From contig NW_019211456.1 of NCBI RefSeq assembly GCF_002443255.2, positions 23,615,061-23,679,060 on the forward strand: 64,000 nt of DNA, in the 5' to 3' direction. The position numbers and the translations under genes are program-made. The notes beneath the pieces were generated by a model. That model was not told where the DNA came from. It made no database searches and saw only the letters and a list, made by a program, of their open reading frames with translations. This document shows, in pieces, positions 49,419 to 63,377 of the stretch (positions are counted from its first letter, which is position 1; each line of letters begins with the position of its first letter). This DNA is from Varroa destructor (Eukaryota; Arthropoda; Arachnida; Mesostigmata; Varroidae).

Positions 49419-52400
49419 ATGAAGGTCCGTCGCGGAAACAAGCCCTATTCATCCGGTGGCTCTTCGGAAAATACCTCTGATAGCTTAGAAGATGATTTGG
49501 CAGCAGCTCAGGAATTCCCGACTGTCGATGTCCGTGAACAGTGTCCAAAGTTTAGCTCCATCGTTGACGGGAGACCCGGAAAGGTTAGCCAATAAACTCA
49601 TATAGCATATCAGTTAGAAGCACCGAGTGAATACCAACATTAATTGATCCGCACTATGGCCGAACTGTACCAACAGTACAAAACAAATCGTTCTTAGTGA
49701 TTCACAGATATCAGTTCGACTAAAGCAGCAGATTTAACGTACGATGTGCTTTATTTGATTGTGCAGTTAAACGCCCACAGATAAATCGTGTTAGTGGTTC
49801 TCGAAATAGCAGCGCACATGAACACGACTTAGGATGCTTTGTTCAAAACAGGCCTATCCAAAAGAATAAACATGAAAGAACTAGATCATTTTACAGATTG
49901 ACAACTAAAGAGTATTATTGCAAGTTCTACCACTGGCCATACAGACGACATATTGCGGGTTGGCTAGATGGTTGTTGGCTGTCAGCATTGTGAATCCACA
50001 AAAGATGCTCGCGACTTGACATTTTACCTCAGCATAGGAACGGTTTTTGTTCTGGCGATCGATTTATTGTCATTTGTTGCTTTTCGTCTACGTTTCTAAA
50101 ATACCCAAGTGGAGTTTGTACAATGAAAAGAAAAGAGAAAGTTGCCGACGGTTAGTAAATAGTGGCCATGTTCTTCTAAAACGTTATTGTTCCTCGGTCA
50201 GGAAATACGAGAGAACGTGTTTTACGTAAGATCTCAATAGACGCAGACTTATTTTTTGATTGTATAATTGTGTCGTATAACTAATGCTTTTGGTCACTAT
50301 ACCGTACAAACATTAACTGTGTAGTACCAGGTTCCTCAATATACAGAAAGGTGTGGGTAGTCAGAATTAGCTGGCCGAATGAAAAATAATCGTAAAACAA
50401 GCACGTATATGACACAATATCTTTAATAATTCAATCAAAAAATGAGAAATGCAGATTTGATCACTCGATTTTGCCACATACAGATGCTGACAATAAGAAC
50501 AGAGCTGATCTCGGCGCCGTTAGATAGGAACCTCGAAATAAAACAGAGCAGAAAATAATGAAGACAATGATGATTAGAAATTGTGATGCTCCACGCTTGA
50601 CTTGCACATTTCACATCATAGTTTAGTATGTAGAAAAACGAAGATACATGCAACACGTATATGCATTTAGTGGAAATCGTAGATAAAGTAAAAAGCCATT
50701 GGTATCACATATGTGATCTGACTTGTTTTACAGCAGACTGGCTGTGTAACCGAATTTGCTCTTGATATTATGTGCACACCGGAAGTGTACGCGGCTATCG
50801 CCGTCTTGTGTTCAATACATATTTACTCATTCGCGAACAACTGTGTCAAGTACCAACTTAAACGACGTGATCAAATGGTGGACATCTCTGACCAAAGCAA
50901 GTTTACAATAACAACAGAACGTCAAAATCGGTATTCGAATTTCACGGTAAAACACACGTTATGCTTTGACAAATCTCGTACTACAAAGTACCCTAACGAG
51001 AACAAGCAAAATTCTACCATATACCTAAACGTTTTAAAATAATTGCTGCTCTATTGTCTGTATGTGCCGATCGATTTTCCTAGATCTTAAGCGTTACATG
51101 CTCAGTTAGGATTGAAGTTCATTCAGGTCCCGTAAGACAGCTGGCGATTTCTTTTTCTGCTCAGGTGCTTTAGTATTGTATTAAATTTGTCGTTGTCATT
51201 TTTGTATTGTAGTTGTCTTTGGAAGACATCGATCCACTTCAATTGGAACTTGAAACACTGCTTGTAGCAGTGGTTCAGCGCAAACAACAGCTTCGAGCTC
51301 AACTGGAGGCGCTTGATCACGACGATTCGACGGGAAGTCGAGAGGGAAATCGTACCGAACGTGATCGGGGTGACAAACAGAGGGCCTCTTCACCGCTGCA
51401 GGGGGGCTCAATGAGTAAGCGGTCCCGAGGAGCAGATCATAAATCCAACAAAAAGGTAAAGTAGTCCGCTTATGTGATGCTGAATGTAAGAACAGTCTGC
51501 TTAAGAACGTGTTTATTTCTACGTTAATAACCTTCTATTTTAGAGTGACGTAGTGTGTCACTCAGGGTGTGACTGAGAGACTATTTGACTTCTGTGTTGA
51601 TGAAACGATACCGCTCATACGTAGTTTTTAATTCCTAAATCTTAGATATTATATATACCAGTTAATATACTGTTTGCTAAGACTTTATAGGCAAAGCATG
51701 TTTTCATATTCCGTTATTATTTTCCTGCTGCTAAAAAGCGATTCATTTCGATTCCGTCTGCTGACATTTGATTCTCAGGGCTCAAAGGATAAATCGAGTA
51801 AAGCCGTATCTGGGCACGATGCAACAGGCGAAAATATTAATCAGGAATCTGGCTCGACGCCTGCCCCCAAAATTCCTAAATCGGGTCCTAAGGTTCCTGG
51901 TGGCCAATGCCAAGGCAACAAAGCAGGACAAGGTCCTCTGCCTGCTAACGATGCTCCCCATCGTTTTTGGGCATACTTAAATAATTATTGTCAAGCAGCT
52001 AACGACGATCAAGTTGAGGTTGGTAGATAAGAGAAGATAATACGATTGTTATTATGGTAGATTGCATAACTAATTTAGGTAAGCTTCTGACTCATGTTTG
52101 CAATACACTTTCAATGCGACGATCTTGTCAATATGCTTTAGTTTTTAACTTTTTCACTCAGAAGTGTCATAAGTGTTGGTCTGGTAAAGTCGGGGGGACA
52201 AACATGTGAAACTAAATAACCATTGAGAATAAGACTATTATTATAATCACTAAAAACACTTTGTACAGATACACTCCATAACGTAAGCATTACATGTGTA
52301 AAGTCATATGCTATATCTACATATTCTTCTCATTTCAGGGACTTGAAAATATGTTGGAGGCTCAAGAAGCTATCAAGTTTTCTGAATACGTAAAAGTACC

Positions 52401-53675
52401 ACCCTTGGGCACCCACTACATAGTTAAGTGGGCTCAAGAGGATTTACTTGAAGAACAGATGGAAGCAACTCCAGAAGCTTCGACTGTTAACTTCATGGAA
52501 GATATGGAGAAGGTACGAGCAGGCTTCCACTATATTTCGCATGTCTGAAATAATCGAGTATTTTCTTAACGCCGATACACCTATTGGAAGGTGCTTCCTC
52601 TCTCTTACTAAAGATGCAATTACTGTGTAGTTTGCGGCTAGTGAAATAAACATATACGTATCTTATTAAAATCGGGTATAATTTTCTAGCATTGAGTCTA
52701 TTAGTTATGTTATTACGGCATGTTCTTTCTACACGTGCTTATACTCTTTTTTTACATTAACTAGCAAGGTGTTACCCCCGTTCCTAATTGTAAAGGTTCT
52801 TCACCAAACTGCTAAGGAGTCATTGAGTGACGAGCGTTATGGAACCTTGACGCAACGTCTTATGTCTTGCCTACTTGAAGAGAACGGGATCGTTCCACCG
52901 GGTGAAGAAATGCCATTCGTTGTGGCACAGGGACGGACGACCTCAGCCCCAAATGCAGCATCTATTGAGCAGCGCATCCGGAGGGAACTTGAAGAACTCG
53001 GGGTTATGCAGGCTCTTGCTGAAAAGGTGACTGATAGAGAACGGTCATGAATGAACAGTATGCTAAAATTTCGCGTGAGTTCCCGAGCTAACTGGGTTGA
53101 AATGATTGTCGAAAACGAGCAAGAACCACAGCCTAGAATTATTATTATTATTAACAAAGGATGGCATTTGATGTATATCGAAAACCAGGTGTTCGCTAAA
53201 AATTCATTATTATAAAAAGCTTAACGCAGGAATCCAGCTTCTAGTAAACGAATCTAATTCTATTGCACTAGCGATAATTACTCTGTGCTCCTGTTTTTCG
53301 CTATGGAACCGCATTCATTGCCAGGTGGCTGAACAGGACGATGAGGTGTTTTTGGAGTTACGAAAATGTCAGTCTCAGCTATTGTCAATTTCGGCACAAA
53401 ACGTGCGAATGCTACGTGCACTGCTCGAAAAGGCTCGCAGGCGGAGGGCCGAGTATGAGCTAGAAGAACGTTTACGTGCTATCGACCAAGAAATGCTCGA
53501 TCAGTTCAGGCGACGAAAAGCGACTGCAAGGTCCTCACGAACTTCATCGCTGATTCTACTTCCGCCGACGAAACAGGATAAGGAACAAATGCGGGCATTG
53601 CTCGATGAACGGAAATCTATTCTCGCCAGATTAGACCCTATGAAAATTGTCACGGTGAAGACCGAACCTCTCTAG
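49419..53675 (+). CDS. TADA3: TADA3 (Ada3), SAGA/ATAC HAT adaptor, copy 1
   Basis: Nuclear adaptor that joins GCN5/PCAF and ADA2 in the histone acetyltransferase module of SAGA and ATAC. Six exons, all phase 0: 49419-49583, 51213-51455, 51779-52018, 52339-52512, 52796-53026, 53325-53675, giving 467 residues (human about 432). The start ATG opens MKVRRGNKPYSSGGSSENTS. A DVREQCPKFSSIVDGR segment and an LQLELETLLVAVVQRKQQLR coiled coil follow, then a basic Ser-rich linker, APHRFWAYLNNYC and VPPLGTHYIVKWAQEDLLEE. The C-terminal Ada3 domain contains KESLSDERYGTLTQRLMSCL and ASIEQRIRRELEELGV, then a coiled coil (SISAQNVRMLRALLEKARRR). The tail ends KIVTVKTEPL, which contains a sumoylation-type VKTE. 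A paralogue lies 6.5 kb downstream in the same orientation. Intron 1 is 1,629 bp, the others about 280-325 bp. Confidence 0.95.
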
Positions 53676-56600
53676 TCCTGTTAAACAGATCGACTTTATA
53701 TACAGACGCAAGCAGTTCATTTGATGTGAGACCTACCGCTTTAATACCAATTAAAATTACTGCTTTGATGTCCAAACAAGCAGACGAAAATGAAGAACAG
53801 CATAAAACAAGGAAAACGGAGTAAATCTCACCGAAGTTACATCACCTATACTTAGCCATAGTGCTAAACAGCTAAATTTACAGTTCTAACTTCAATTGAT
53901 TTCGACTAACTTCGAATATATGTGTATTTAGTCAATGTTGTCTTTATACATGAGTAAATTCGCATAAAGAAATTGGTCATCGACAGCATGTCTGATGTGA
54001 ATCAAAGTTCGTAGGGCTTGTGTGTTTTTATATTAACCCAAAATGTGTCATAGATGAAACCTCTGTATGTATGCGGTATAGTCGGTTACAAGACTTGACA
54101 TCTGTTATTGTTCCCATATAAGCTATCTATTATCGGTTGAAACTCGTTTTTTTATAGTAAATACCAGTATTTTTTGACCCGTATTTGATACTTTTTTTTA
54201 TTAATGAACAAATTGTCGAAACGCGCACAGCATAGTGCTCGCTCCTATAATTGAGGGTACTATTCCACGATTTACAACTCTACCACATAATTATGCAATA
54301 ATCGAATACTGCCGTATGGAAAAACTGTAAGTCCGATCTATGAGAATGTAATTTGCTGAGTATATACGATACGAATATTAGGCATAGTATATCAAAGTCA
54401 AGTGATTCGTCACAGCACTTTATAATAATCTAAAGCAAGAAAGCAACATGGTGTTACACATTACTAAAACTAGGTGACACTTGCTGGCATTCGTTGTAGC
54501 TTGCTCGTCGTCGTTATTTTGGAAACTAACGTGGCGAGTTATAGGTATTCTGCATTGAACTTTGGCTTCTTTTTTTTTCGTTGATTTTTCATTTGTTTTG
54601 TCGCAAAAATTCCAACAATTAGTGGGAAAACGACAGCGACTGATAATAGTAAAAGCTCGACATTAAGAATTAAATCAAAGAGGATTAGGAAAACTTAGCA
54701 GTGTAGACAGGAGTGAGCCTACTTAGAACTCTTTTTCCTTTGCATGCATCAAAAACTATTTCATGTCAGAGCAGATCCTGACCTTAAAAAAATGCGTGTA
54801 TTATTCCCAATTGTACACCGCAATTCCAACTTTTATTTAGACTGTTCCTTAATTAAATAGAAAAGGTCGTCAATCTCAGGGTGTCGTAACACTGCCGTCA
54901 GCAACAGTTTAACACTGCCATTAATTCATCGTCGAAGAAAATACCTACCCTTCATGTGAGACATGCGAGGGCACATTTGATACTCTTGCCTGATCAGTAC
55001 TAAACCTAAATGGACTAACTGACTGTGGTACTCCGTAATGGAATTCAATATATGGGCACGTCCACATCGTCTTACGAAAAGAATACAACCTATTGTGTCT
55101 AACATATTATCGTCCGCTTCTGATGTTAGCGAGATTTGATAAAGCATATTCGACTGAATAGGTCCCGAGTACCACAATAACAAGAGATCTAGAAGTCCGT
55201 AACTGTTCCACTGCGCCTCCCAAATAATGGCACTAAATTTTGATAAAATTTTTATTTTCTGTAGTTTCGATTAACCATTTAATATTTAACTGAAATTGTC
55301 TAATCAGTATGGAATCCTGCATCTGTGAATGTGTTGAAGAACATCGGCGGACTTTGGACGACAATATGAAATTCAGTCGCATATGGAAGTGTATGTAAAG
55401 ATGTATTTTGTGTAAATTTACATTTTTAGATCATAGGCCTATTAGAGAAGCACAATGTGTTGACGAGAACTCTTTGCCAGGACAAATATAGTACTGGTTC
55501 GCAGGTCAACTTAAAGTAATAATATAAAAAATAAAATGTTATGTTAACGACACTCGTGTGTATAGTCTTTGCGTGAAGTTTTTGTAATGCAATTGGTAAC
55601 GTGGTTTCACACATTACTCTGTTAGGATAATCAGAGTCTTCATTTGGAACATTTAGGAAAACAAGGAAACTGACGTGCGTTAAGCTCTGTCATCTGAAGT
55701 TAATTAAAAATATGTTCGACATTTTGCTACAACTGGTAATTGATAATGTCGCATCAATACCGATTATGCAAACAAGGCAAGCTGTTTTCACAAGCTATGT
55801 TCGTTCACAGTCGCACGATCACACGGTTTTAAGGGAAATTAAGGCATAAGAAATCCGAAGCGGGAAAAACATTGTTGAAGAAATTAACTACAACGTACCA
55901 TGTAGTTCATGACGTCCTTGTCAAAATTTATTACCAAAATTATTTTCGTATAAGCATCGAGAAGGGAGCTTGACAGACAGTCGATAAACAGATCGTTTTC
56001 TCAGCAATTGTGTCATGGGGTGTGATTTAATCTAGACCTTGAAAGGAGGGCGAGGAAGACAGGTTAACAGGAAGCCTCTACAAGTCGAACTGCGGAGCTG
56101 TTCTTTACAAGTCTCTAAGAATGCTGTCAGACATAAGGCAACTTTCATTACATTTTGAAATATATTTGAGAATTTGAATCTTACGAGCTTGACTATAAAA
56201 CAGCTTTAACTACAGAGACCTGTACAGGATTTCGCCTACAAGACAGTATTGTTTAAAGGAGGAGCAGTGTTAGTAAAACAGAAAATACTTTGTGCAGTCA
56301 AATCTATTTGAATAAGAAGAAAAAATGGGCAAGGAAAATATATGGATGCACTTTTATCGAGTTTTACGGTTTTCGATACAACTAGGTGACCTTTTCTACT
56401 ATGCCAAACCAAATGGGCAAAAAATGCTGATACTTTTTGTTCGCTTAAATTTGTATTTCTTAACGTTTGACTACAGTCACCTTGTGACGTGTCAATCAAG
56501 CATTTACTGCAACTGAATCAGATAGCTCTCTTCATAGCTAAGTAAAGAACAACTGCAATGTATATCGCAACATTCGCCTGTATTTTTTCGAAAAAGTTGT

Positions 56601-59600
56601 TAAATTTAAACATGTTTAATTGTTCATTTTCTGGCCATTATTTGTGCGATAAGTTGCTGAAAGTTTTGGAAAAATTTTCTTCAAACATGTGTGAATATTT
56701 GATGGTTTCCAGCATTTCAAAATAGTATAAGAATATCCTCTAGATTTGTGAGAAATCCTTCTAGCAGTTAATCTACATGTTAGTAAAGGTCAAAAAATTA
56801 ATTTTATAATAATATCAATCTTCTTTATTTTAATGTCATATCTGTTTTTGTTTACAGCAATTCTTTGCTTTGTGCTTCTACAGCTTGTAATGCACAAAAA
56901 AAACACGTACATTTTGCCTTGTACAGTCGAATTGCTTGTCAGATTGAAGACTAGACCTAGAGATACTTGAGGCAATTCTTTGTAAAAAGTAGATATCTAA
57001 GTCGTGCGGCATCTACGCATCGTAAGCCATTTAACGTCGTTGTACTTAAATCGATAACACGCATTAGTTAATACGGCTATTCTGATACTGAAAAAGTGCA
57101 TAATTCAGTGTAATTTGTTATCATTAGCTCAAATCAAGGAAAAGCCGACAAGAGGGACAAGGTAAAAGCAAAATGAGTGTGCAAGAACTTCCAAATAGTA
57201 GGAAAAACAGATGTGAAAAGAAACCTAATTCTTCTTGGTGCCGCGCTACATCGCGTGCCACCTTAACGTGGTCGTCTTCGAAGTCAAAACATGCACTAGT
57301 GCAATAACAAAGATCAAGAAGAAGTATGATTAATAATTGATTCAACGTAGCGTAAATTAGAAAAAAAAGTAGTCATGATTGCTAATTTGGTTTAAATTAA
57401 GTCAAAAAGGGACAAGGTAGGAACCTTTTCATAAATCCGAGAGAAGGAAACCACATAAAATGAAACATGGGATAGCCTTTCGGTAAATTGCGCAATTGTC
57501 ATTGTAATACTAGATAAAAACCGATAAATATTTTAACTTCAAGCAAGCAAGCGCTTAAATAGTTGCATGATTCATCGTTAATAGCTGCAGATTTCAACCG
57601 ACTAACCGAATTGGGTCTCCAAAAAAGCCGCCACAGGGCAGGATTTCAAAATATGCACGTTTGGTAGTATCGACCAATTTCATGGACTATGGGTAGTTAT
57701 CCCCACCCGGCAGCGTTCCGCAGCCACTCAATCGTACGAATATTTTAACACAATGGCCTGTATACAATAGGGCAATCCTATGAAATAAAGAGAGAGAAAA
57801 AGTAGAAACAACTTTTCAGGTGCATCTACAATTGAGCAATCTTAAGGGCATTCTCTAAATATCAACAACATACACTACGTAACCGATTCGATTCAATAAC
57901 AAACAAAAAGACTACTAAGGAAATTTCTGCTTACTAACGAATAATGAGCAACAAGGGAACAAGTTACAACGATTATTAAAGGCCATCGAAAATTGTCGTT
58001 CGAAAAACAAGCACGAAGATGTGAGTTTATAAAACATGAAGAAATATTCATTGTCGACTAAAACAAATGTAATAATCAGACAAGGAGAGGCAGAAACTTG
58101 ATAAGCAGTAGAAAGACGGATAGAAGGTGGGCGGTGGATGACACAACGTTTATATTTACGATGATCTTACAAAGCGAAGGTTGGCAATTACGTAAAACAC
58201 TTATGTTTTAATGTTGGAAATATCACAAACGACTCCAAGGACTACGACTGGACACTTCTTTTATGTTTATATGTGTCAAATACATAAAAAAAAAACTACT
58301 TTGAAAACTTCGATCGTGCGTTGCTTGGCAGTGCTGTTGAGTTGGTTATTTGTTAAACATTGGCTACTAAACTATTATTGAAATTCATGTTTGAAAAGTA
58401 CGAGATTACAAAAATGCCACGCATGGATTGTTATTGTGAATAAAAGCAAATGTAATGATAAACTGCAATCTTAGAATAGCCCGTTGATGTATCATAAACC
58501 AAACCTCGTCATCATTATTAACCCTATGATATGCATGTACCACAATTTTTCCATCACGCAGTAGCCCTCCCCAAGGATAAGTCGGTTGGTTCGCTACTGT
58601 TTAGGGTATTCACGCAGCTGAAAGAAGGTGCGCGAGGTTTTCATTATACGATGGCTAGCCTCAGTGTTCAGACGCCTGAGGTTTCATTTGCCCACAAGTT
58701 TTACTACTAAACGTTATTGGATAATTTCTTGGGATTGACTATTGCAACAGTGAAGGAAGAACATGCCCCCCTGAAGAAACGATCGGAAGAAATTTCACCA
58801 GGTCGTTTGGAACAAACTTGGTGAATAACAGGTCAATAAAGCTTTGAGCAGAACCACACCCGTTTGAGATATTTGTGTAAAAACAGGTGAATGAGATCTG
58901 CGTTTTGAAAATCAGATGCCTGAAGCAGTATTATTAGCAGTACTGGACGTAAAAGTTCGAACATCTATATGGATGAATGATATTTAACCAAAATGTTTAG
59001 TTTCATACAACGAGCCATAGTTAACTAGCTTTTTCCGCAATATGTCGCTGGTAACAACCAGACTGTAAGTCGGTCCTAGTGCTAGGGTAAAGCCAGTGAA
59101 ACCTATGATCCTATGACGCCAGCCCTTCTGAGAAATGCACATCGTCCTTTTTAGTATGATGTTTCTGTTTATGCAATCGAACGTTCATTTTCCACTTTTA
59201 AGTTCCAATCCACTTTAAGTAGCAGGCTAACATGCTGGGAATCGACACGAATGAACGGTTTTATCGGTACGACATAAGCGCCTCCAAATATAGACTGGTC
59301 GAATTCCTGAAACGGTTCAACAAATTGTAGCCTTGGACACGTGCTCTACCGTCACAACTAGCCTCACGCAAAAGAAAAGCCACTTCGGAAACTAAAATAC
59401 TGTAGATAGAGATACACATGAGTAAAGCTTGAAACTTAAGAGATTGTGAATGATATTTTCCCTTTTATCCTGTAAAGGATGAATGCCTATTTATGACCAG
59501 AAATGTTGATGTTTTTTGTCTTCTTTTTCTGTCATGTAGCCGACACATGAATTTCATCGGTAATCCTATCGATAGTGATTAATAATCCGATCTAAACTGA

Positions 59601-60204
59601 AAAATTTTATTTGGTCTAGGTAACGATAAATCCGTGCAATTCACTAACATCCCCTTCCTTCAATAACTGGGATATTATTGCAAGCAATATGTAGTCCCAA
59701 GAATCGATATATAATAAGAGGAAAACAAACAGCAAATTAGCACTGCACGTAAAGCAGCTGGCGCGGTTGCTTCCCCATCACTGCAAGGTTTAACGCAGAT
59801 TCTCTTGCCCATTGCACGTGTCTAGGTTTTGCATTTAACTTTCTACTTTAGCTGTAGAGCATAGCAATGACGATAATTTTAAAAACAGATCACCTCTTCC
59901 ATCTGCAGGCAACGATAGCAATCATAACAACAATAACAGCTTCTGCTGCAATAGTGATGATAATAATAATAAACGCAAATTCGACGCACATTCGGAATGA
60001 CAGGAAACGCGAAACGCATACTTTGTTATTATGATTTCGAGAGAGACATGGGCAGCATTTATGTTATCCTAACATTTGAACTTTAATGTTTATCGATAGA
60101 TTGAACGGTTGATTTCATGGAGTCTACGGTTCTGTGATTGGTTTGATCCGATCGATGCTCCGACTACGCAAAAGTCGTTGAAGTTTTATAGCACGAATTG
60201 AAAC
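53676..60204. other. Spacer between the two TADA3 copies
   Basis: About 6.5 kb with no recognised gene or transposon. Minus-strand ORFs at 54926-55183, 56236-56499 and 57124-57345 have no family signature. No flanking direct repeats that would show a recent duplication boundary were seen by eye. Confidence 0.5.
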
Positions 60205-62876
60205 ATGAAAGTTAGCCGGGCAAGCAAACCTTGCTCTTCTGGGGGCTCATCGGAAAATACGTCCGACAGTCTCGAGGATGAATTATCTACACAACAGGAG
60301 CTTCCAATCATAGACGTTCGTGATCAGTGTCCAAAGTACGCAGCAATTGTTGATGGAAGGCTTGGAAAAGTAAGTGCGCTTGTTAAATCGATCTAACAAA
60401 AATCATCAGTAAAACATTTGAGAGAAGTGACGCAACATAAACATATGATATTGTCAGTTATTATATGCTAATCTACGTGCCTGTTTCGTATTATTTCTCT
60501 AATACAAGCACCAGAGCGCCACAACACAAATCTATACTCCATATATAACTTGTATACGAATAAAGAGTGCGATAGTACCTAGGTATACAAGCAGGACTCT
60601 TTTAACCTCTTGTTTCAGACAATGTCTTTTATTTCATTAGGACCCTTGTTGTGTAGAACTCTACCTTCTCCAACAGAATGTTCAAAACTATGTGTCCTTT
60701 GTGTTAATATTTTGCCTAAGCTGTATCCGTATCGCCGTATATGTTGTCTATAATTATTTATGCACCAACTTTGTTTTAATACATCTTACTAGCCATCAAT
60801 AGAAGATGTCGATTCCCTTCAGTTGGAGCTAGAGACTCTTCTTGTAGCTGTCGTACAACGAAAGCAACAACTTCGAGAGCAGTTAGAGGCACTTGACCAC
60901 GATGAGCCCGTTACGAATCGAGACCGAAACCGTTTGGAGCGGGATAAAGGAGAGAAGCATAGAGCCTCGTCGCCTCTTCAAGGCGGTTCGCAGAGTAAGA
61001 GAGCAAGACCGAATACTGCTGAACATAAATCTGCCAAAAAGGTTAGATTAGATTCCTGAATAATGTATGTTGGATATCTAGAAAACGTCGAGCACGAATC
61101 CTTGTTTTAGTACCACTTTCGTTATATTCTTATCAGTCGATATAATAAGCCATGAGGTTGATTTTTTAAGAAACACAGTACCCGAATACACAGGAAGAGC
61201 AGAACCGTCTTATCGATATCCTGATGAAATATATATATATATATATATATATTGCGTTATCTCTTATGGAATAACAGAGTTCGAAGGACAAATATGGAAA
61301 AAGTGGTCTAGCATTCGGTATTGAAGTGGTGACCGAAAACGTCAGCCACGATGCAGGTGCCACGGTGAGTCCAGAGGTAATGAAAGGACCAAAAGAACCT
61401 GGAGGACAAGCTGGAAAGGCTGGGGTACCACCTTTGCCGTCCAACGATGCACCTCACCAATTCTGGGCTTATCTCGGCGAGTACTGCAAACCCTTATCTG
61501 ATGAACATATTCAGGTTAGTTACTAAAATACCAACTCCGCTACACTTTTCTAAATTCTCAAAATCTTTACAAAATAGCAAGGACAAAGGTTAAGTATTAG
61601 ATTCACCCTTAATACTCATGTACATTTTGTAGAATACAGACGTGACGTATAATCCTTTAAAATTTCGTTGCGATTTAAGGCTTTTAATGTACTACATAGA
61701 CGTAAAATGAAACAGAACTTTTATAACACAAGCCTCTAAAAATTTTAGGTACTTGAAAACCTGTTAGAAGCTCAAGAGGCAATTAAATCCTCGGACTACG
61801 TAAAAGTACCTGCATTAGGTACGCACTATACTGTCAAGTGGGCCGAGGATGATCTACTTGAAGAACAGAGAGAGGCAGCTTCGGATGCTTCAACTGTCCG
61901 ACTGATCGAAAATGTGGAAACGGTACCTGCATTGATAAATCATTACCTCACAGACCATTAGACGTGCGATCATGCAAACCTTTATATCTATCTAGTAGGC
62001 TTTAGCATGTCGCGAAAGCAATTGGTCTAGTAAAGGTATGTGGTAATAAAGCAATATTAAGCTTATCACTGCGCATAAAAAAAATGAAATTTAAAACAAT
62101 AGGACACTAATGGAGTTTGGGCACTGGTATTTTGAATATGTCCCTAAATAGGTGCTGCATCAAACTACGAAGGAATCACTTAGCGATGAACGCTATGGGA
62201 CCTTGACGCAACGCTTGATGTCATGTCTTATTGAAGAAAATGTGATCGGGTTTTCAAGAGACAAACTTCCTATTGTCGTACCCCAGCGGCAAACCGTATC
62301 GTCCTCGAGCGCCGCTTCAATCGAGCAACGGATTCGGCGAGAGCTTGAAGAACTTGGTGTGATGCAATCGCCTGCCCAAAAGGTAATTATAATAGAAACG
62401 TTGTTGTTGTCAGAGACTTTGTTAGTATGTATCAGATGTACTGTATTGGTTTATTCTAAGTCTATGGAAGCCGACTTTTCGATAGTTCAGTGTATTTTTT
62501 ACGCCTGTTCTTTTCGAATTTTTGAAATTAGGCGGCGGATCAAGACGATGAAGTGTTTCTTGAACTTCGTAGGTGCCAGTCCCAGTTAATATCAATTTCG
62601 GCACAAAACGTACGCATGCTGCACGCACTCCTTGAAGCCGCTCGCCGACGCCAAGTTATCCAAAAGCTGGAAGGGCGTTTGCGCCAAATCGACAACGATA
62701 TTCTTGAGCATTTTTGGCGACGGCGAAATAGCGCTCGATCATCAAGGTCCTCGTCACTAACATTGCCTCCACCAAGTAAACAGGACAGGGAACAGTTACG
62801 AGCACTACTTGACGAGCGAAAAGCAATTGCCGGTCAATTGGATGCACTGTCTGCCGGGGAGGCAAGTGTTGCGTAA
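60205..62876 (+). CDS. TADA3: TADA3 (Ada3), SAGA/ATAC HAT adaptor, copy 2
   Basis: Tandem paralogue of the gene at 49419, with the same role inferred. Six exons, all phase 0: 60205-60369, 60793-61041, 61278-61514, 61749-61922, 62152-62382, 62532-62876, giving 466 residues. Exons 1, 4, 5 match copy 1 in length exactly (165, 174, 231 bp) and exons 2, 3, 6 differ by 3-6 bp. By eye, protein identity is about 70% in exons 1, 4 and 5. The Ada3 core (KESLSDERYGTLTQRLMSCL, ASIEQRIRRELEELGV) is unchanged. The linker after SCLIEENVI and the C-terminus (ending AGEASVA, without VKTE) have diverged. Introns are shorter (149-423 bp). There is no internal stop or broken splice site, so it looks functional rather than a pseudogene or retrocopy. 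Either copy could be the ancestral one. Confidence 0.95.
61229..61252. repeat. AT microsatellite in TADA3 copy 2 intron 2
   Basis: About 24 bp of alternating A and T, ending about 25 bp before the exon 3 acceptor. Confidence 0.9.
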
Positions 62877-63336
62877 ATATGCCAATCGAGAAATACTCAT
62901 TGCAACATTGCGTTAGGAATATAGTCTCAAAATTAAAATACTTATAACCGCTGCCGTACCAGTGACAATACGAGAGTTGTCACCTTCTTGAAATACACAT
63001 CCTCAAATTCAAAACGGTTTGCTATAATTTTTTAAATGAAATTTTGTGAAGCTGTGAAAAGACTTCCAAGACGAATTTTTGCAATGATTGTCTGTTCCAT
63101 AACCAGTAACGCGAGTTATGGATAATCGAGTTTGTATTATAATTTAAACTATGTTCCTACTATCATGGCCCTTTTCGTACGTCGTCATGGTGTGCAACTA
63201 GGTTGCTACTTGTAGTAAGCATGCGCTTGAGCAATCTAAGAGCTCTTATTATGAATAATGAGTTTGTGATGCTGGAGTATACAAATAGGTAATAGGTATC
63301 CAAATATATTTATGTTGTGATGGAATCTATGTACTT

Positions 63337-63377
<41 letters not shown>

